This document shows, in pieces, positions 24,230 to 31,587 of a stretch of DNA of 31,916 nucleotides; position 1 is the first letter of the stretch, and each line of letters begins with the position of its first letter. The DNA lies in the NCBI GenBank assembly GCA_050945155.1, contig JBMNSK010000014.1, positions 1 through 31,916 on the forward strand. Direction: 5' to 3'. The notes under the pieces are model-generated. The model made no database searches. It was not told where the DNA came from and saw nothing but the letters and a program-made list of their open reading frames with translations. Source of the DNA: JBMNSK01 sp050945155. Its GTDB lineage: Bacteria; Actinomycetota; Coriobacteriia; Coriobacteriales; Eggerthellaceae. The position numbers were made by a program, and so were the translations under genes.

Positions 24230-24560
24230 GACTGAAGAATATAAAAGCTACCAGGAGATTAAGCCTCGCATTGATGAGATTGCTGAAAAAGTAAACGATC
24301 CAGCGATCCCGCTTGATGAAGCACTCGATTTGTATGAAGAGGCAGCGCAGTTGGTTTTGCGCGTAAGCAGTCTTCTGGAAACAGATATTACAGCTGAAGA
24401 AACTCAGGGTTTGGACATAGATTCTGAAGCGGAAAAACTTGCGGGTGAAAAGAGTAATCTTGCGTCGGTTGAATCTATACCAGAACCCGCCTCCCAGACA
24501 GACGAGGTAGCCCAGTCGGATGACGCTCACCTTGAAGCAGCGTCCGATACAGCCGAGTGA
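24222..24560 (+). CDS. xseB: Exodeoxyribonuclease VII small subunit-like protein with acidic tail
   Basis: 112 residues. Residues about 5-58 match XseB, the helical hairpin that binds the XseA catalytic subunit: IKPRIDEIAEKVNDPAIPLDEALDLYEEAAQLV. The remaining 55 residues are acidic, Ser/Ala-rich and low in complexity, nearly doubling the family's usual 60-80 residues. Start ATG 24222 has AAGAGGA at 24207-24213, 8 bases upstream; an upstream ATG at 24192 lies deep within nusB with no ribosome site. No xseA is beside it. The call depends on one short domain, so certainty is moderate. Confidence 0.7.
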   Translation: MNKTEEYKSYQEIKPRIDEIAEKVNDPAIPLDEALDLYEEAAQLVLRVSSLLETDITAEETQGLDIDSEAEKLAGEKSNLASVESIPEPASQTDEVAQSDDAHLEAASDTAE

Positions 24561-24597
24561 CAACAACTGCAGAGCTTTTCTCTAAGAGGTAGTTGGT

Positions 24598-26472
24598 ATG
24601 GGAAATCGTATTCTCGATATTATTAAGTCACCTGCGGACTTAAAGGTCTTAACCGATGAAGAACTGGGAATTCTTGCTCAGGAAATTCGCGATGAAATTA
24701 TTCAGGACACATCCATTACCGGTGGTCATGTTGCCTCATCGCTCGGGGCGGTTGAAATAATACTTGCAGTACATTCATTGATTGACTCACCAACGGACAA
24801 GTTCATTTTTGACATCGGACACCAGGCATATGCCCATAAAATCGTAACGGGACGGTTGGAGGAATTTAAGACTTTACGCCAGCTTGGCGGCATTTCTGGT
24901 TTTCCTCGTCCTGACGAAAGCCCCTATGACGTTCATCCCTCCGGTCACGCATCCGATTCGCTTTCTATAGCCTATGGTATGGCTCGAGCTCGTGACCTGC
25001 GGGGAACACACGAAAAGATTGTGACTTTAATTGGAGATGCCTCTATCTCAGGCGGTATGGCATTTGAAGCACTCAATAGCATCGGGCAAGACCAGTCGCC
25101 TATGGTCATCATTTTAAATGACAATGAGATGTCTATTTCTCGTACGGCAGGAGCCCTGATTAGTCACTTTGGAAATGTTCGTGCGTCATCCCAGTATCGC
25201 AACGCGCGTGACTACACGCAGGAGCGCCTGGAGGAATCTGGCCCTGCCGGTAAGGCAGTGGTGAATTTTGGACGGAGCATGAAAAAGTCTCTGAAGGAAT
25301 TTGTCCTGCCCAACGCAATGATTTTTGAGCACCTGGGTTTTCTTTGTACGCCACCTATTGATGGGCATAACATCGCAGATCTCAGACGAGTTTTGCGGAC
25401 GGTACTCGATACTGACTGCCCGGTTTTAATGCATGTTGTGACGAAGAAAGGTGCTGGCTATGAACCGGCAGTCCAAGATCCTGAGCGTTTTCATGGAGTT
25501 GGACCCTTCGACATTGCCACGGGTGCAAGCACGAAACCAGCACCAAGTGCTCCTTCTTATACCCATGTTTTTGGCGAAGCCCTTTTGAAGGAAGCGCAAG
25601 AAGACGAGCGCATTGTTGGTATCACGGCTGCTATGGAGTCTGGTACAGGTCTTTCAAACCTTGCCCAAGCGTATCCCAAACGCTTTATCGATGCTGGTAT
25701 TGCTGAGGGTCATGCGGTCGGCACCGCAGCCGGTCTTGCCTTTGCCGGCATGAAACCAGTTGTCGCTATCTATTCGACCTTCCTGCAACGCGCCCTTGAC
25801 CAGGTTATTGTCGATAATGCACTGATGAACCTCGATGTAGTCTTTGCCATTGACCGCGCAGGTCTTGTTGGTGCCGATGGACCAACTCACCATGGTGTCT
25901 TCGATATTGCTTATACCAGGATGATTCCGAACTTGCGTGTTTTGGCTCCTTCGAATGAAGAAGAGCTGGTACATGCCCTGCATACGGCATTGAAACTTGG
26001 TGGACCTTTTGCTATTCGATACCCACGCGGAGAAGGTGAAGGTGTTCCTGTTCCGAAGCATGCGCAGGTGCTTGAAGTAGGGAAGAGCTCAGTTCTTCGC
26101 CAAGGCACAGACGTGACCCTTCTTGCCTTTGGAAGAATGGTGCATGAAAGCCTTAAGGCCGCCGATATTCTTGAGGGTTCTGGCATTAGTACCCGCGTGG
26201 TAGATATGCGTTGGGTCAAACCACTTGATTTGGATGCAATTCGTGAGGCAGGTAATACGAAACTCGTTGTCACCCTTGAAGAAGGGGTAATCGAAGGTGG
26301 TATTGGTGAGGAAATCGGTGCGCAACTTGAGCATATGAACATCGATGTGCCCCTCATCATGAAAGGTATTCCCGATACCTTTGTCGAGCACGGCAAAATT
26401 ACCGAACTTTTCGAAAAGCTCGGCCTTGATGCGCTAAGTATTGCACGCGAAGTGCAGGCTGCGCTTGCTTAG
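24598..26472 (+). CDS. dxs: 1-deoxy-D-xylulose-5-phosphate synthase
   Basis: 624-residue thiamine-diphosphate enzyme that joins pyruvate and glyceraldehyde 3-phosphate, the first step of the MEP isoprenoid route. GHQAYAHKIVTGR, the TPP motif (GDASISGG, then N174-D175-N176), E370 in GIAEGHAVG, YSTFLQRALDQ and DRAGLVGADGPTHHG are seen. Length is normal. The usual GDG is GDA (A148), and AEQHAV is AEGHAV, so it belongs to a somewhat divergent branch. ATG 24598 has AAGAGGT 7 bases upstream. The stop codon sits in the left arm of a terminator hairpin. Confidence 0.95.
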   Translation: MGNRILDIIKSPADLKVLTDEELGILAQEIRDEIIQDTSITGGHVASSLGAVEIILAVHSLIDSPTDKFIFDIGHQAYAHKIVTGRLEEFKTLRQLGGISGFPRPDESPYDVHPSGHASDSLSIAYGMARARDLRGTHEKIVTLIGDASISGGMAFEALNSIGQDQSPMVIILNDNEMSISRTAGALISHFGNVRASSQYRNARDYTQERLEESGPAGKAVVNFGRSMKKSLKEFVLPNAMIFEHLGFLCTPPIDGHNIADLRRVLRTVLDTDCPVLMHVVTKKGAGYEPAVQDPERFHGVGPFDIATGASTKPAPSAPSYTHVFGEALLKEAQEDERIVGITAAMESGTGLSNLAQAYPKRFIDAGIAEGHAVGTAAGLAFAGMKPVVAIYSTFLQRALDQVIVDNALMNLDVVFAIDRAGLVGADGPTHHGVFDIAYTRMIPNLRVLAPSNEEELVHALHTALKLGGPFAIRYPRGEGEGVPVPKHAQVLEVGKSSVLRQGTDVTLLAFGRMVHESLKAADILEGSGISTRVVDMRWVKPLDLDAIREAGNTKLVVTLEEGVIEGGIGEEIGAQLEHMNIDVPLIMKGIPDTFVEHGKITELFEKLGLDALSIAREVQAALA

Positions 26473-26496
26473 CGCTAGACTGAGGCGCTAAGCAAG
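26464..26496. terminator. Shared hairpin between convergent dxs and GNAT genes
   Basis: CTTGCTTAGCGC-N9-GCGCTAAGCAAG is a perfect 12-bp inverted repeat. The TAG of dxs (26470-26472) is in one arm and the TAG of the opposing gene (26488-26490) in the other, so both reading frames end with the same Leu-Ala-stop bases. The plus strand continues with GTCTTTCT; the minus strand has no T run. It probably ends dxs transcription and may act in both directions. Confidence 0.7.
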
Positions 26497-27051
26497 GTCT
26501 TTCTGCATGATGTAGTCATCCATTACGAAGCCAGAGCCAATATCGTTGACCATCGCTTCTGTGATGCGAAACCCATTTCCAATATAGGCACGTTGAGCAA
26601 GCTCATTGCGCTTGTTGACCGTGAGATACATCGCTGAAAGATTACGCTTCTTACAGAGGTCCACATAAAACCTAATGGTGTCAGAGGCAAAGTGCTTACC
26701 GCGTTCAGAAGAGCGCAGATAAATTTTTGATATAAAGAACTTCTTTGTTTCCGGAACGACATAGCCCCCCGTATAACCAACAATGCGTGCCGATTGAGGC
26801 AAGTTTTCGATGGTCGTATAGGTGTTTTCCTGTACATCGCTTTTATCATCTGCGACAAGAAACCAGTATTCGAAGGCCTGGTCAGCCATGGCCTCTTCGA
26901 TGGCTTCTTTGCTTTGGAATTTGTTTACCATGTAGTCGGTCTGAGCTTTACCAATGATGGCAGGCCAGTATTCAGTCCAAATTTCTTGAGCTAAATCTGC
27001 AAGGACTTTTTGGTCGTGGGGGGTTTGAACAGGAACAAAAGAAACACCCAT
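26488..27051 (-). CDS. GNAT-family N-acetyltransferase
   Basis: 187-residue acetyl-CoA-dependent transferase. The GNAT fold is seen from an N-terminal VPVQTPHDQKVLADLAQEIW segment, central beta strands (RIVGYTGGYVV, FFISKIYLR), the acetyl-CoA pyrophosphate loop SSERGKHFASDTIRFYVD (equivalent to R/QxxGxG/A) and YLTVNKRNELAQRAYIGNGFRI near the end. The substrate cannot be told. ATG at 27051 has AGAGGAG just upstream. The gene stands alone, divergent from the PerR gene and convergent with dxs. Confidence 0.85.
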   Translation of the reverse strand: MGVSFVPVQTPHDQKVLADLAQEIWTEYWPAIIGKAQTDYMVNKFQSKEAIEEAMADQAFEYWFLVADDKSDVQENTYTTIENLPQSARIVGYTGGYVVPETKKFFISKIYLRSSERGKHFASDTIRFYVDLCKKRNLSAMYLTVNKRNELAQRAYIGNGFRITEAMVNDIGSGFVMDDYIMQKDLA

Positions 27052-27160
27052 GAGATCTCCTCTTGTCGGTCGCTCTTAAAAATGGTCAGTAGATAGCCAT
27101 GATTAAATTTCACTCATGCATCTAATCTTGTAGCGAATCTGCATTTTCTAAGTTTTCATC

Positions 27161-27216
27161 AGGTTACTACTACGTAACCTTCCCACAGGTTCGTTAATGA
27201 TATACAATACTAATAA
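27161..27216. promoter_or_regulatory. Candidate operators and promoter before the PerR-type gene
   Basis: A perfect inverted repeat AGGTTAC-N6-GTAACCT spans 27161-27180. Just after it, a TACAAT -10 candidate (27203-27208) lies within an imperfect AT-rich palindrome (27194-27216) that loosely resembles the PerR box (TTATAAT-N-ATTATAA). Autoregulation by the downstream PerR-type protein is plausible. The sharper first repeat is unlike a Fur/PerR box and may serve another regulator or the divergent acetyltransferase gene. Confidence 0.45.
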
Positions 27217-27264
27217 ATACAAAATCAGATAAATGAAATTAAACACCAGCGGAGGATACCAGAA

Positions 27265-27699
27265 ATGAGCTCAGTTACAAAACAGAAAATTGACTCTCCT
27301 ACACCACTGCGAAATACTTTTCAGCGCTCTATGGTTTTAGAAGCCGTACAGCATCTTCATAACCATCCAAGCTCGGAAGAAATTTTCAAATACGTGAATA
27401 GCAGCTATCCGGAAATTTCGCGAGCAACGGTATATAGGAATCTGCGTGTACTAGCACACGAGGGGAAAATTCTTCAAGTAGATGTTCCTGGGGGAGCAGC
27501 ACGCTACGATTTCCGTTGTGATGACCACTACCATGCGCAGTGCAGGGTGTGCGGGAAAGTTTTTGATATCGAAATGCCATATTTTAATGACATCCAGTCA
27601 CTTATCACAAACAACCACGGTTTCACCGTCGAAAACCACGACATTGTGTTTTCTGGCGTTTGCGCTGAATGTAAGAAGAAAGCTGAAGAGAAGAACTAG
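27265..27699 (+). CDS. perR: PerR-type Fur-family metalloregulator
   Basis: 144-residue Fur-superfamily repressor. The winged helix (about 15-80) has PSSEEIFKYVNSSYPEISRATVYRNLRVL. The regulatory metal site typical of PerR is complete: H34, D82, H88, H90 and D101, where Asp rather than Glu at the last position favours peroxide sensing over iron sensing. Structural zinc cysteines are C93/C96 (CRVC) and C133/C136 (CAEC). PerR with Fe(II) is oxidised by peroxide and then releases DNA. ATG 27265 has GGAGGA 8 bases upstream. No catalase or peroxidase gene lies nearby in the window. Confidence 0.9.
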   Translation: MSSVTKQKIDSPTPLRNTFQRSMVLEAVQHLHNHPSSEEIFKYVNSSYPEISRATVYRNLRVLAHEGKILQVDVPGGAARYDFRCDDHYHAQCRVCGKVFDIEMPYFNDIQSLITNNHGFTVENHDIVFSGVCAECKKKAEEKN

Positions 27700-27715
27700 A
27701 AATTTTGCCAAATTG

Positions 27716-27738
27716 GAAGGTCTCTAGGCCTTCTTTTT
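27716..27738 (+). terminator. Terminator of the PerR-type gene
   Basis: GAAGGTC-TCTA-GGCCTTC (one G-T pair) followed by five T, 17 bases after the stop codon. Confidence 0.8.
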
Positions 27739-27809
27739 AATCCGTTCAGCTCAAGAATGAAAGAAGCTTTGTTCATTGCGTGGACAGAAGCGTTAAAACT
27801 AGAATAACG

Positions 27810-27841
27810 CGCGCATTTAGCGCGGGTGTGCATGGTATACT
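27810..27841 (+). promoter_or_regulatory. rpsA promoter
   Basis: TATACT at 27836-27841 with an extended -10 (TGG before it) predicts a start near 27848 and an untranslated leader of about 147 bases. The -35 place is occupied by a small inverted repeat CGCGC-ATTTA-GCGCG (27810-27824) and no consensus -35. Confidence 0.55.
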
Positions 27842-27847
27842 AAACCG

Positions 27848-27877
27848 GCTTGCAAGACGGTCTTGCAAGCTTGTAAG
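27848..27877 (+). repeat. Palindromic repeats at the start of the rpsA leader
   Basis: GCTTGCAAGAC-G-GTCTTGCAAGC (27848-27870) is an 11-bp perfect inverted repeat, built of two copies of the self-complementary octamer CTTGCAAG, with a third near copy CTTGTAAG at 27870-27877. It begins at the predicted transcription start. It could be an operator or a 5' mRNA hairpin. Further downstream, TCGCAT/ATGCGA (27908-27933) and CCCC/GGGG, which includes the ribosome-binding GGGG at 27985-27988, give additional possible structure. Confidence 0.5.
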
Positions 27878-27994
27878 TGTAGGCCCCCGAGACATGTTTG
27901 TTGCAAGGTCGCATGGCCAAAGCAAATGCGAACATGATATGTGAAGCAAGCAATCATGACGAAGGGTCCCCGACGATATTGAAAGGGGTCCGTT

Positions 27995-29290
27995 TTGACC
28001 GACATCAAAAATCCGTCCGTTATCGATTTCTCTGACGTATCCGACGATCAGATGAACCAGATGATTGATGGCACGCTTACCGACTTCAATGAAGGCGACT
28101 TGGTAGATGGCGTGGTTGTAAAGATTGAGCACGATGAGGTGCTCTTAGACATCGGATTCAAGAGCGAGGGTGTTATTCCTGCGCGCGAACTTTCCATTCG
28201 TAAAGATGCCGATCCTTCTGAAATTGTGAGTCTGGGGGATAAGCTTGAAGCGCTGGTTCTTCAGAAAGAGGACAAGGACGGGCGTTTAGTTCTGTCTAAG
28301 AAGCGTGCTGAATACGAGCGTGCTTGGATTAGCGTAGAAGAGAAGTTCAAGGCAGGCGAGCCTGTTACCGGCGAGGTTATCGAGGTTGTTAAGGGCGGCC
28401 TGATTCTGGACATCGGTCTGCGTGGCTTTTTGCCAGCGTCATTGGTTGACCTGCGTAGGGTCAAGGATTTGGACATGTATCTCCACACCGAGCTTGAGGC
28501 TCGTGTTATTGAGATGGACCGCAACCGCAACAACGTTGTTCTTTCTCGCCGCGTTCTCCTTGAAGAAGGCCGCAAGAATGAGCGTGCAGAGATTCTCGCG
28601 AAGCTCTCGAAGGGTATGCGCCTGAAGGGCACCGTTTCTTCCATCGTTGACTTCGGTGCATTCGTTGACTTGGGCGGCATTGACGGTCTGGTTCATATTT
28701 CTGAACTTTCTTGGAACCATGTCAACCATCCTTCTGAGGTTGTTAAGGTTGGCGACGAGGTTGAGGTTGAGGTTCTCGATGTCGACCTTCAGCGCGAACG
28801 TATTTCACTTGGTTTGAAGCAGACGACCGAAGATCCGTGGACGAAGCTCGTTGATGCCTATCCAGTAGGCACCATTCTTGATGGCAAAGTTACTAAGGTA
28901 GTTCCGTTTGGCGCCTTTGTTGAGTTGGGCGACAGCATCGAGGGTCTGGTTCATATTTCTGAGATGGCTCCAAAGCATATCGAAACTCCGTCCCAGGTGG
29001 TTAAGGTTGGCGACGATGTCAAGGTAAAGGTAATGGATATCAATCCTGAGCGCCGTCGCATTTCCTTGTCCATGAAGGCTGCTGCTGCAGAACTCGGATT
29101 CGATATCGAAGTCGAAGAGACTGAAGAGCAGAAGGCCGCTGCTGAAGCTCATGCTGCTGAGGAAGAAAACGCTTCTGCAGAAGCAAGCGAAGAGGCAGTA
29201 GAAGCTCCTGCGGTAGAGGCAGAAGAAGTCCAGGCAGAAGAACCTGTTCAGGCAGAGGAAGCTGCTGAAGAGGCCACCGAAGAAGAGTAG
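27995..29290 (+). CDS. rpsA: Ribosomal protein S1
   Basis: 431-residue RNA-binding protein of the small ribosomal subunit, which helps load mRNA. Four S1 (OB-fold) repeats lie at about 28-96, 110-175, 195-265 and 282-352; the last two carry the canonical VDFGAFVDLGGIDGLVHISE and VVPFGAFVELGDSIEGLVHISE segments. The final 75 residues are an Ala/Glu-rich acidic tail. Four repeats with such a tail fit the Gram-positive/actinobacterial form, not the six-repeat E. coli form. Start TTG 27995 has AAAGGGG at 27982-27988, 6 bases upstream; the site may be partly paired with CCCC upstream, allowing autogenous control. Confidence 0.95.
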   Translation: MTDIKNPSVIDFSDVSDDQMNQMIDGTLTDFNEGDLVDGVVVKIEHDEVLLDIGFKSEGVIPARELSIRKDADPSEIVSLGDKLEALVLQKEDKDGRLVLSKKRAEYERAWISVEEKFKAGEPVTGEVIEVVKGGLILDIGLRGFLPASLVDLRRVKDLDMYLHTELEARVIEMDRNRNNVVLSRRVLLEEGRKNERAEILAKLSKGMRLKGTVSSIVDFGAFVDLGGIDGLVHISELSWNHVNHPSEVVKVGDEVEVEVLDVDLQRERISLGLKQTTEDPWTKLVDAYPVGTILDGKVTKVVPFGAFVELGDSIEGLVHISEMAPKHIETPSQVVKVGDDVKVKVMDINPERRRISLSMKAAAAELGFDIEVEETEEQKAAAEAHAAEEENASAEASEEAVEAPAVEAEEVQAEEPVQAEEAAEEATEEE

Positions 29291-29310
29291 AACTCTTTCT
29301 GTAAGACTTT

Positions 29311-29342
29311 AAAGCCCGGTGCTTGTAGCGCTGGGCTTTTTT
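29311..29342 (+). terminator. Terminator of rpsA
   Basis: AAAGCCC and GGGCTTT arms enclose a GTGCT/AGCGC inner stem; six or more T follow. It is 20 bases after the rpsA stop. The reverse strand has a shorter T tract, so it might also help end the convergent acyltransferase transcript. Confidence 0.9.
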
Positions 29343-29375
29343 ATTTACACGACTTATTGAAGACAACCGTTTTAG

Positions 29376-31376
29376 TTACTCTGTTTCGTCGGCATGGCTT
29401 GGAAGATAGTCTTGTACCGCGGTATGAATCATATCGGTGTAGATTTGCGCAGCCTCTTCAGTGAGGTGCGTACCGTCACCATCGAAGTAGTCGGGATGTC
29501 CGTCGCTTTTTGCAAACCAGTCGATGATATGAACATTTTCATACCGATCTGCTGCGCCCTTAAGTGCGGCATTTGTTGCACCCATCCAAGAGTCAGGCAT
29601 ACGTGTCGTGATAAACCATACTTGCTTATCAGGCCCAACATCTTCCATGAGCTTGTCTATTTGGTTGTTCGTGACAAGACCGTTTGTACCGAGCGCAAAT
29701 ACTACGACATCGCCGACTAAGTTTCTATCGCGGTAGTAGTCATAGACTTCGATTCCTGCACTAAATTGTCTGTTCACTGCAGCATCAATGGCGCCGTGTG
29801 GGAATTCTTCTTTAAAGTAGGGCTCAGTTCGTACTAAGACGGAATCGCCGATGACGATGATGTCGTAGCCTTCCTCGCTTGTGGCAGATACCCCCTCTTG
29901 GGTATTAGCCTGAGTCGCATCTCCCTGTTCTTGTTCGGCTTGTTTAATGAAATTAGCGCCGCCAATTGCTTGGGTGTCGGGAACAAAGATAAGTCCGCCT
30001 AGAGCAACGACGAAAGCGGCCACCACCGCAATAATGGGAATGCGTCTCCGGCGAATCCAGGATCTAAGGCTAATCTCTCCTAAACGCACACTCTTAACAA
30101 AGGTACCGATAGCGCCGTGACGGATGGGATTTTCAATGAAACGATAAGAAAGTTCAGACACCGCAAAGATAAGTGCAAGTTGGAGAAGGCGCATCCACCA
30201 GGGCAGTTCAGTCGCATTCGGGTCGGTGGTCAATAAAAGAATCGGGAAGTGCCACAGATACATGCCATAGGAGCGCAGGCCAATCCAAACAAGAGGTTTG
30301 ATACCCGCGATACGGCCAAGGATGCTGCGGGGGTGGACCATAACGGCGATGCACACTGCTGTCAGAAGTGAGCAGAGAAGAATGCCTCCATGGTAGAGAA
30401 ATGCGGTAAATCCATTGGCATAGATAATCATGAGCGTAAGCCCGATAAGGGCGATGACCCCAATGCCATCAAGGATGAATCGTTCACGAGTTCGTAGGAG
30501 ATGACCGCTATCATCACCGAGTTGGTTTGAGGGCCAGAGAAATGCAAGGAGAGCACCAATGAGGAGACTAAAGGCACGCGTATCGGTTCCGTAGTACACG
30601 CGGCTTGGGTCTGCTGCAGGATCATAGAGAAATGCCATGAGTAAAAAGGAAATAATAATGGCAACGGTGACGCCTTTCGCAAGACCCTTTCGTTTGACCC
30701 CATGACGCAGGCAGAGGTAGAGCACAGGTGGCCAGATGAGGTAGAACTGTTCCTCAATGGAGAGGGACCAAAAATGGGTGAGCGGGGAGGGCGCACCAAC
30801 CTGGTCAAAGTAAGAAACGTTACTGAATATCTGCCACCAGTTATTGTAAAAAAGCAGCGAAGGAATAAGGTCAGGCCGCATCTTTGTCAGCAGGGCGTGG
30901 TTGAAGAGGGTGCACAGAAGAGCAACACCAAAAACGCAGGTCACGATAGCGGGGAAGAGTCTTCGGATACGGCGGAGCCAGAACTGGGGAAGATTTATAC
31001 GACCAGAATCCTGGAACTCAATAACCAGAAGGCTCGTAATAAGGTAACCGGACAAAACAAAGAAGATGGTTACGCCTAAGAGCCCGCCAATGGCCCAAGG
31101 CATGTTCATATGGTAGGCAATGACTGCAAGAACAGCATAGGCACGCAGTCCATCAAGGGCTGGGATATAACGTGATTTTTTCTTCGTGGGTGTTTTCTGC
31201 GATGCAGATGAAGGCGGGGTGTGGTTTTGAATTTTTTTGGATCTGGTTTGTGATGCTTGGCTTTGAGGTCGGTATCCAGATCCTCTTTGAGACCTGTGTC
31301 CGTTTGATGAGGAGCTTCTTGAGGAGCTGGGCGGTCTGCGCCGAGAGTATGAATGAGATGCGCTGCTCGCCTGCAT
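29376..31376 (-). CDS. OatA-type acyltransferase with extracytoplasmic SGNH domain
   Basis: 666-residue membrane protein that probably O-acetylates peptidoglycan or another surface glycan. A Ser/Arg/Gln-rich cytoplasmic N-terminus (about 1-68) precedes an acyltransferase-3 domain with about ten or eleven membrane helices (70-470), marked by ALDGLRAYAVLAVIAYHM, IFFVLSGYLIT, LRRIRRLFP and THFWSLSIEEQFYLIWP. An SGNH esterase-like domain (about 510-660) has GDSVL, GTNG and DGTHLT. ATG 31376 is chosen because GAAAGGA is 9 bases upstream and a TATACT promoter lies at 31410; an in-frame GTG at 31439 is upstream of that promoter. The gene separates rpsA and coaE on the opposite strand. The acetyl target is inferred from the family. 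Confidence 0.88.
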   Translation of the reverse strand: MQASSASHSYSRRRPPSSSRSSSSNGHRSQRGSGYRPQSQASQTRSKKIQNHTPPSSASQKTPTKKKSRYIPALDGLRAYAVLAVIAYHMNMPWAIGGLLGVTIFFVLSGYLITSLLVIEFQDSGRINLPQFWLRRIRRLFPAIVTCVFGVALLCTLFNHALLTKMRPDLIPSLLFYNNWWQIFSNVSYFDQVGAPSPLTHFWSLSIEEQFYLIWPPVLYLCLRHGVKRKGLAKGVTVAIIISFLLMAFLYDPAADPSRVYYGTDTRAFSLLIGALLAFLWPSNQLGDDSGHLLRTRERFILDGIGVIALIGLTLMIIYANGFTAFLYHGGILLCSLLTAVCIAVMVHPRSILGRIAGIKPLVWIGLRSYGMYLWHFPILLLTTDPNATELPWWMRLLQLALIFAVSELSYRFIENPIRHGAIGTFVKSVRLGEISLRSWIRRRRIPIIAVVAAFVVALGGLIFVPDTQAIGGANFIKQAEQEQGDATQANTQEGVSATSEEGYDIIVIGDSVLVRTEPYFKEEFPHGAIDAAVNRQFSAGIEVYDYYRDRNLVGDVVVFALGTNGLVTNNQIDKLMEDVGPDKQVWFITTRMPDSWMGATNAALKGAADRYENVHIIDWFAKSDGHPDYFDGDGTHLTEEAAQIYTDMIHTAVQDYLPSHADETE

Positions 31377-31409
31377 GCTCAGTGGTCCTTTCAAACTGTG
31401 GTTGCAAAT

Positions 31410-31415
31410 AGTATA
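31410..31415 (-). promoter_or_regulatory. -10 box of the acyltransferase gene
   Basis: TATACT on the minus strand places the start near 31403, giving a 27-base leader that includes GAAAGGA before ATG 31376. The -35 region is not convincing. Confidence 0.45.
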
Positions 31416-31587
31416 AACGTTCATCTTCACAAAAGGCACAAAACACCTTGGGTTTTAGACCTGTGAACCCTTTAGAAACGGAATGGAAAAAGTCAGGTGT
31501 CAATGCCGTACTTTGTTCCTCGACAGTGTATTATTAGTAAGCGAAAATCTTGAAAACTCGACCGCGACAATCTGTGAGGTTAGGGCT

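Noticed and set aside
27893..27943. 16-codon frame in the rpsA leader as a leader peptide
   Set aside because: There is no ribosome-binding site and no run of regulatory codons; chance is sufficient.
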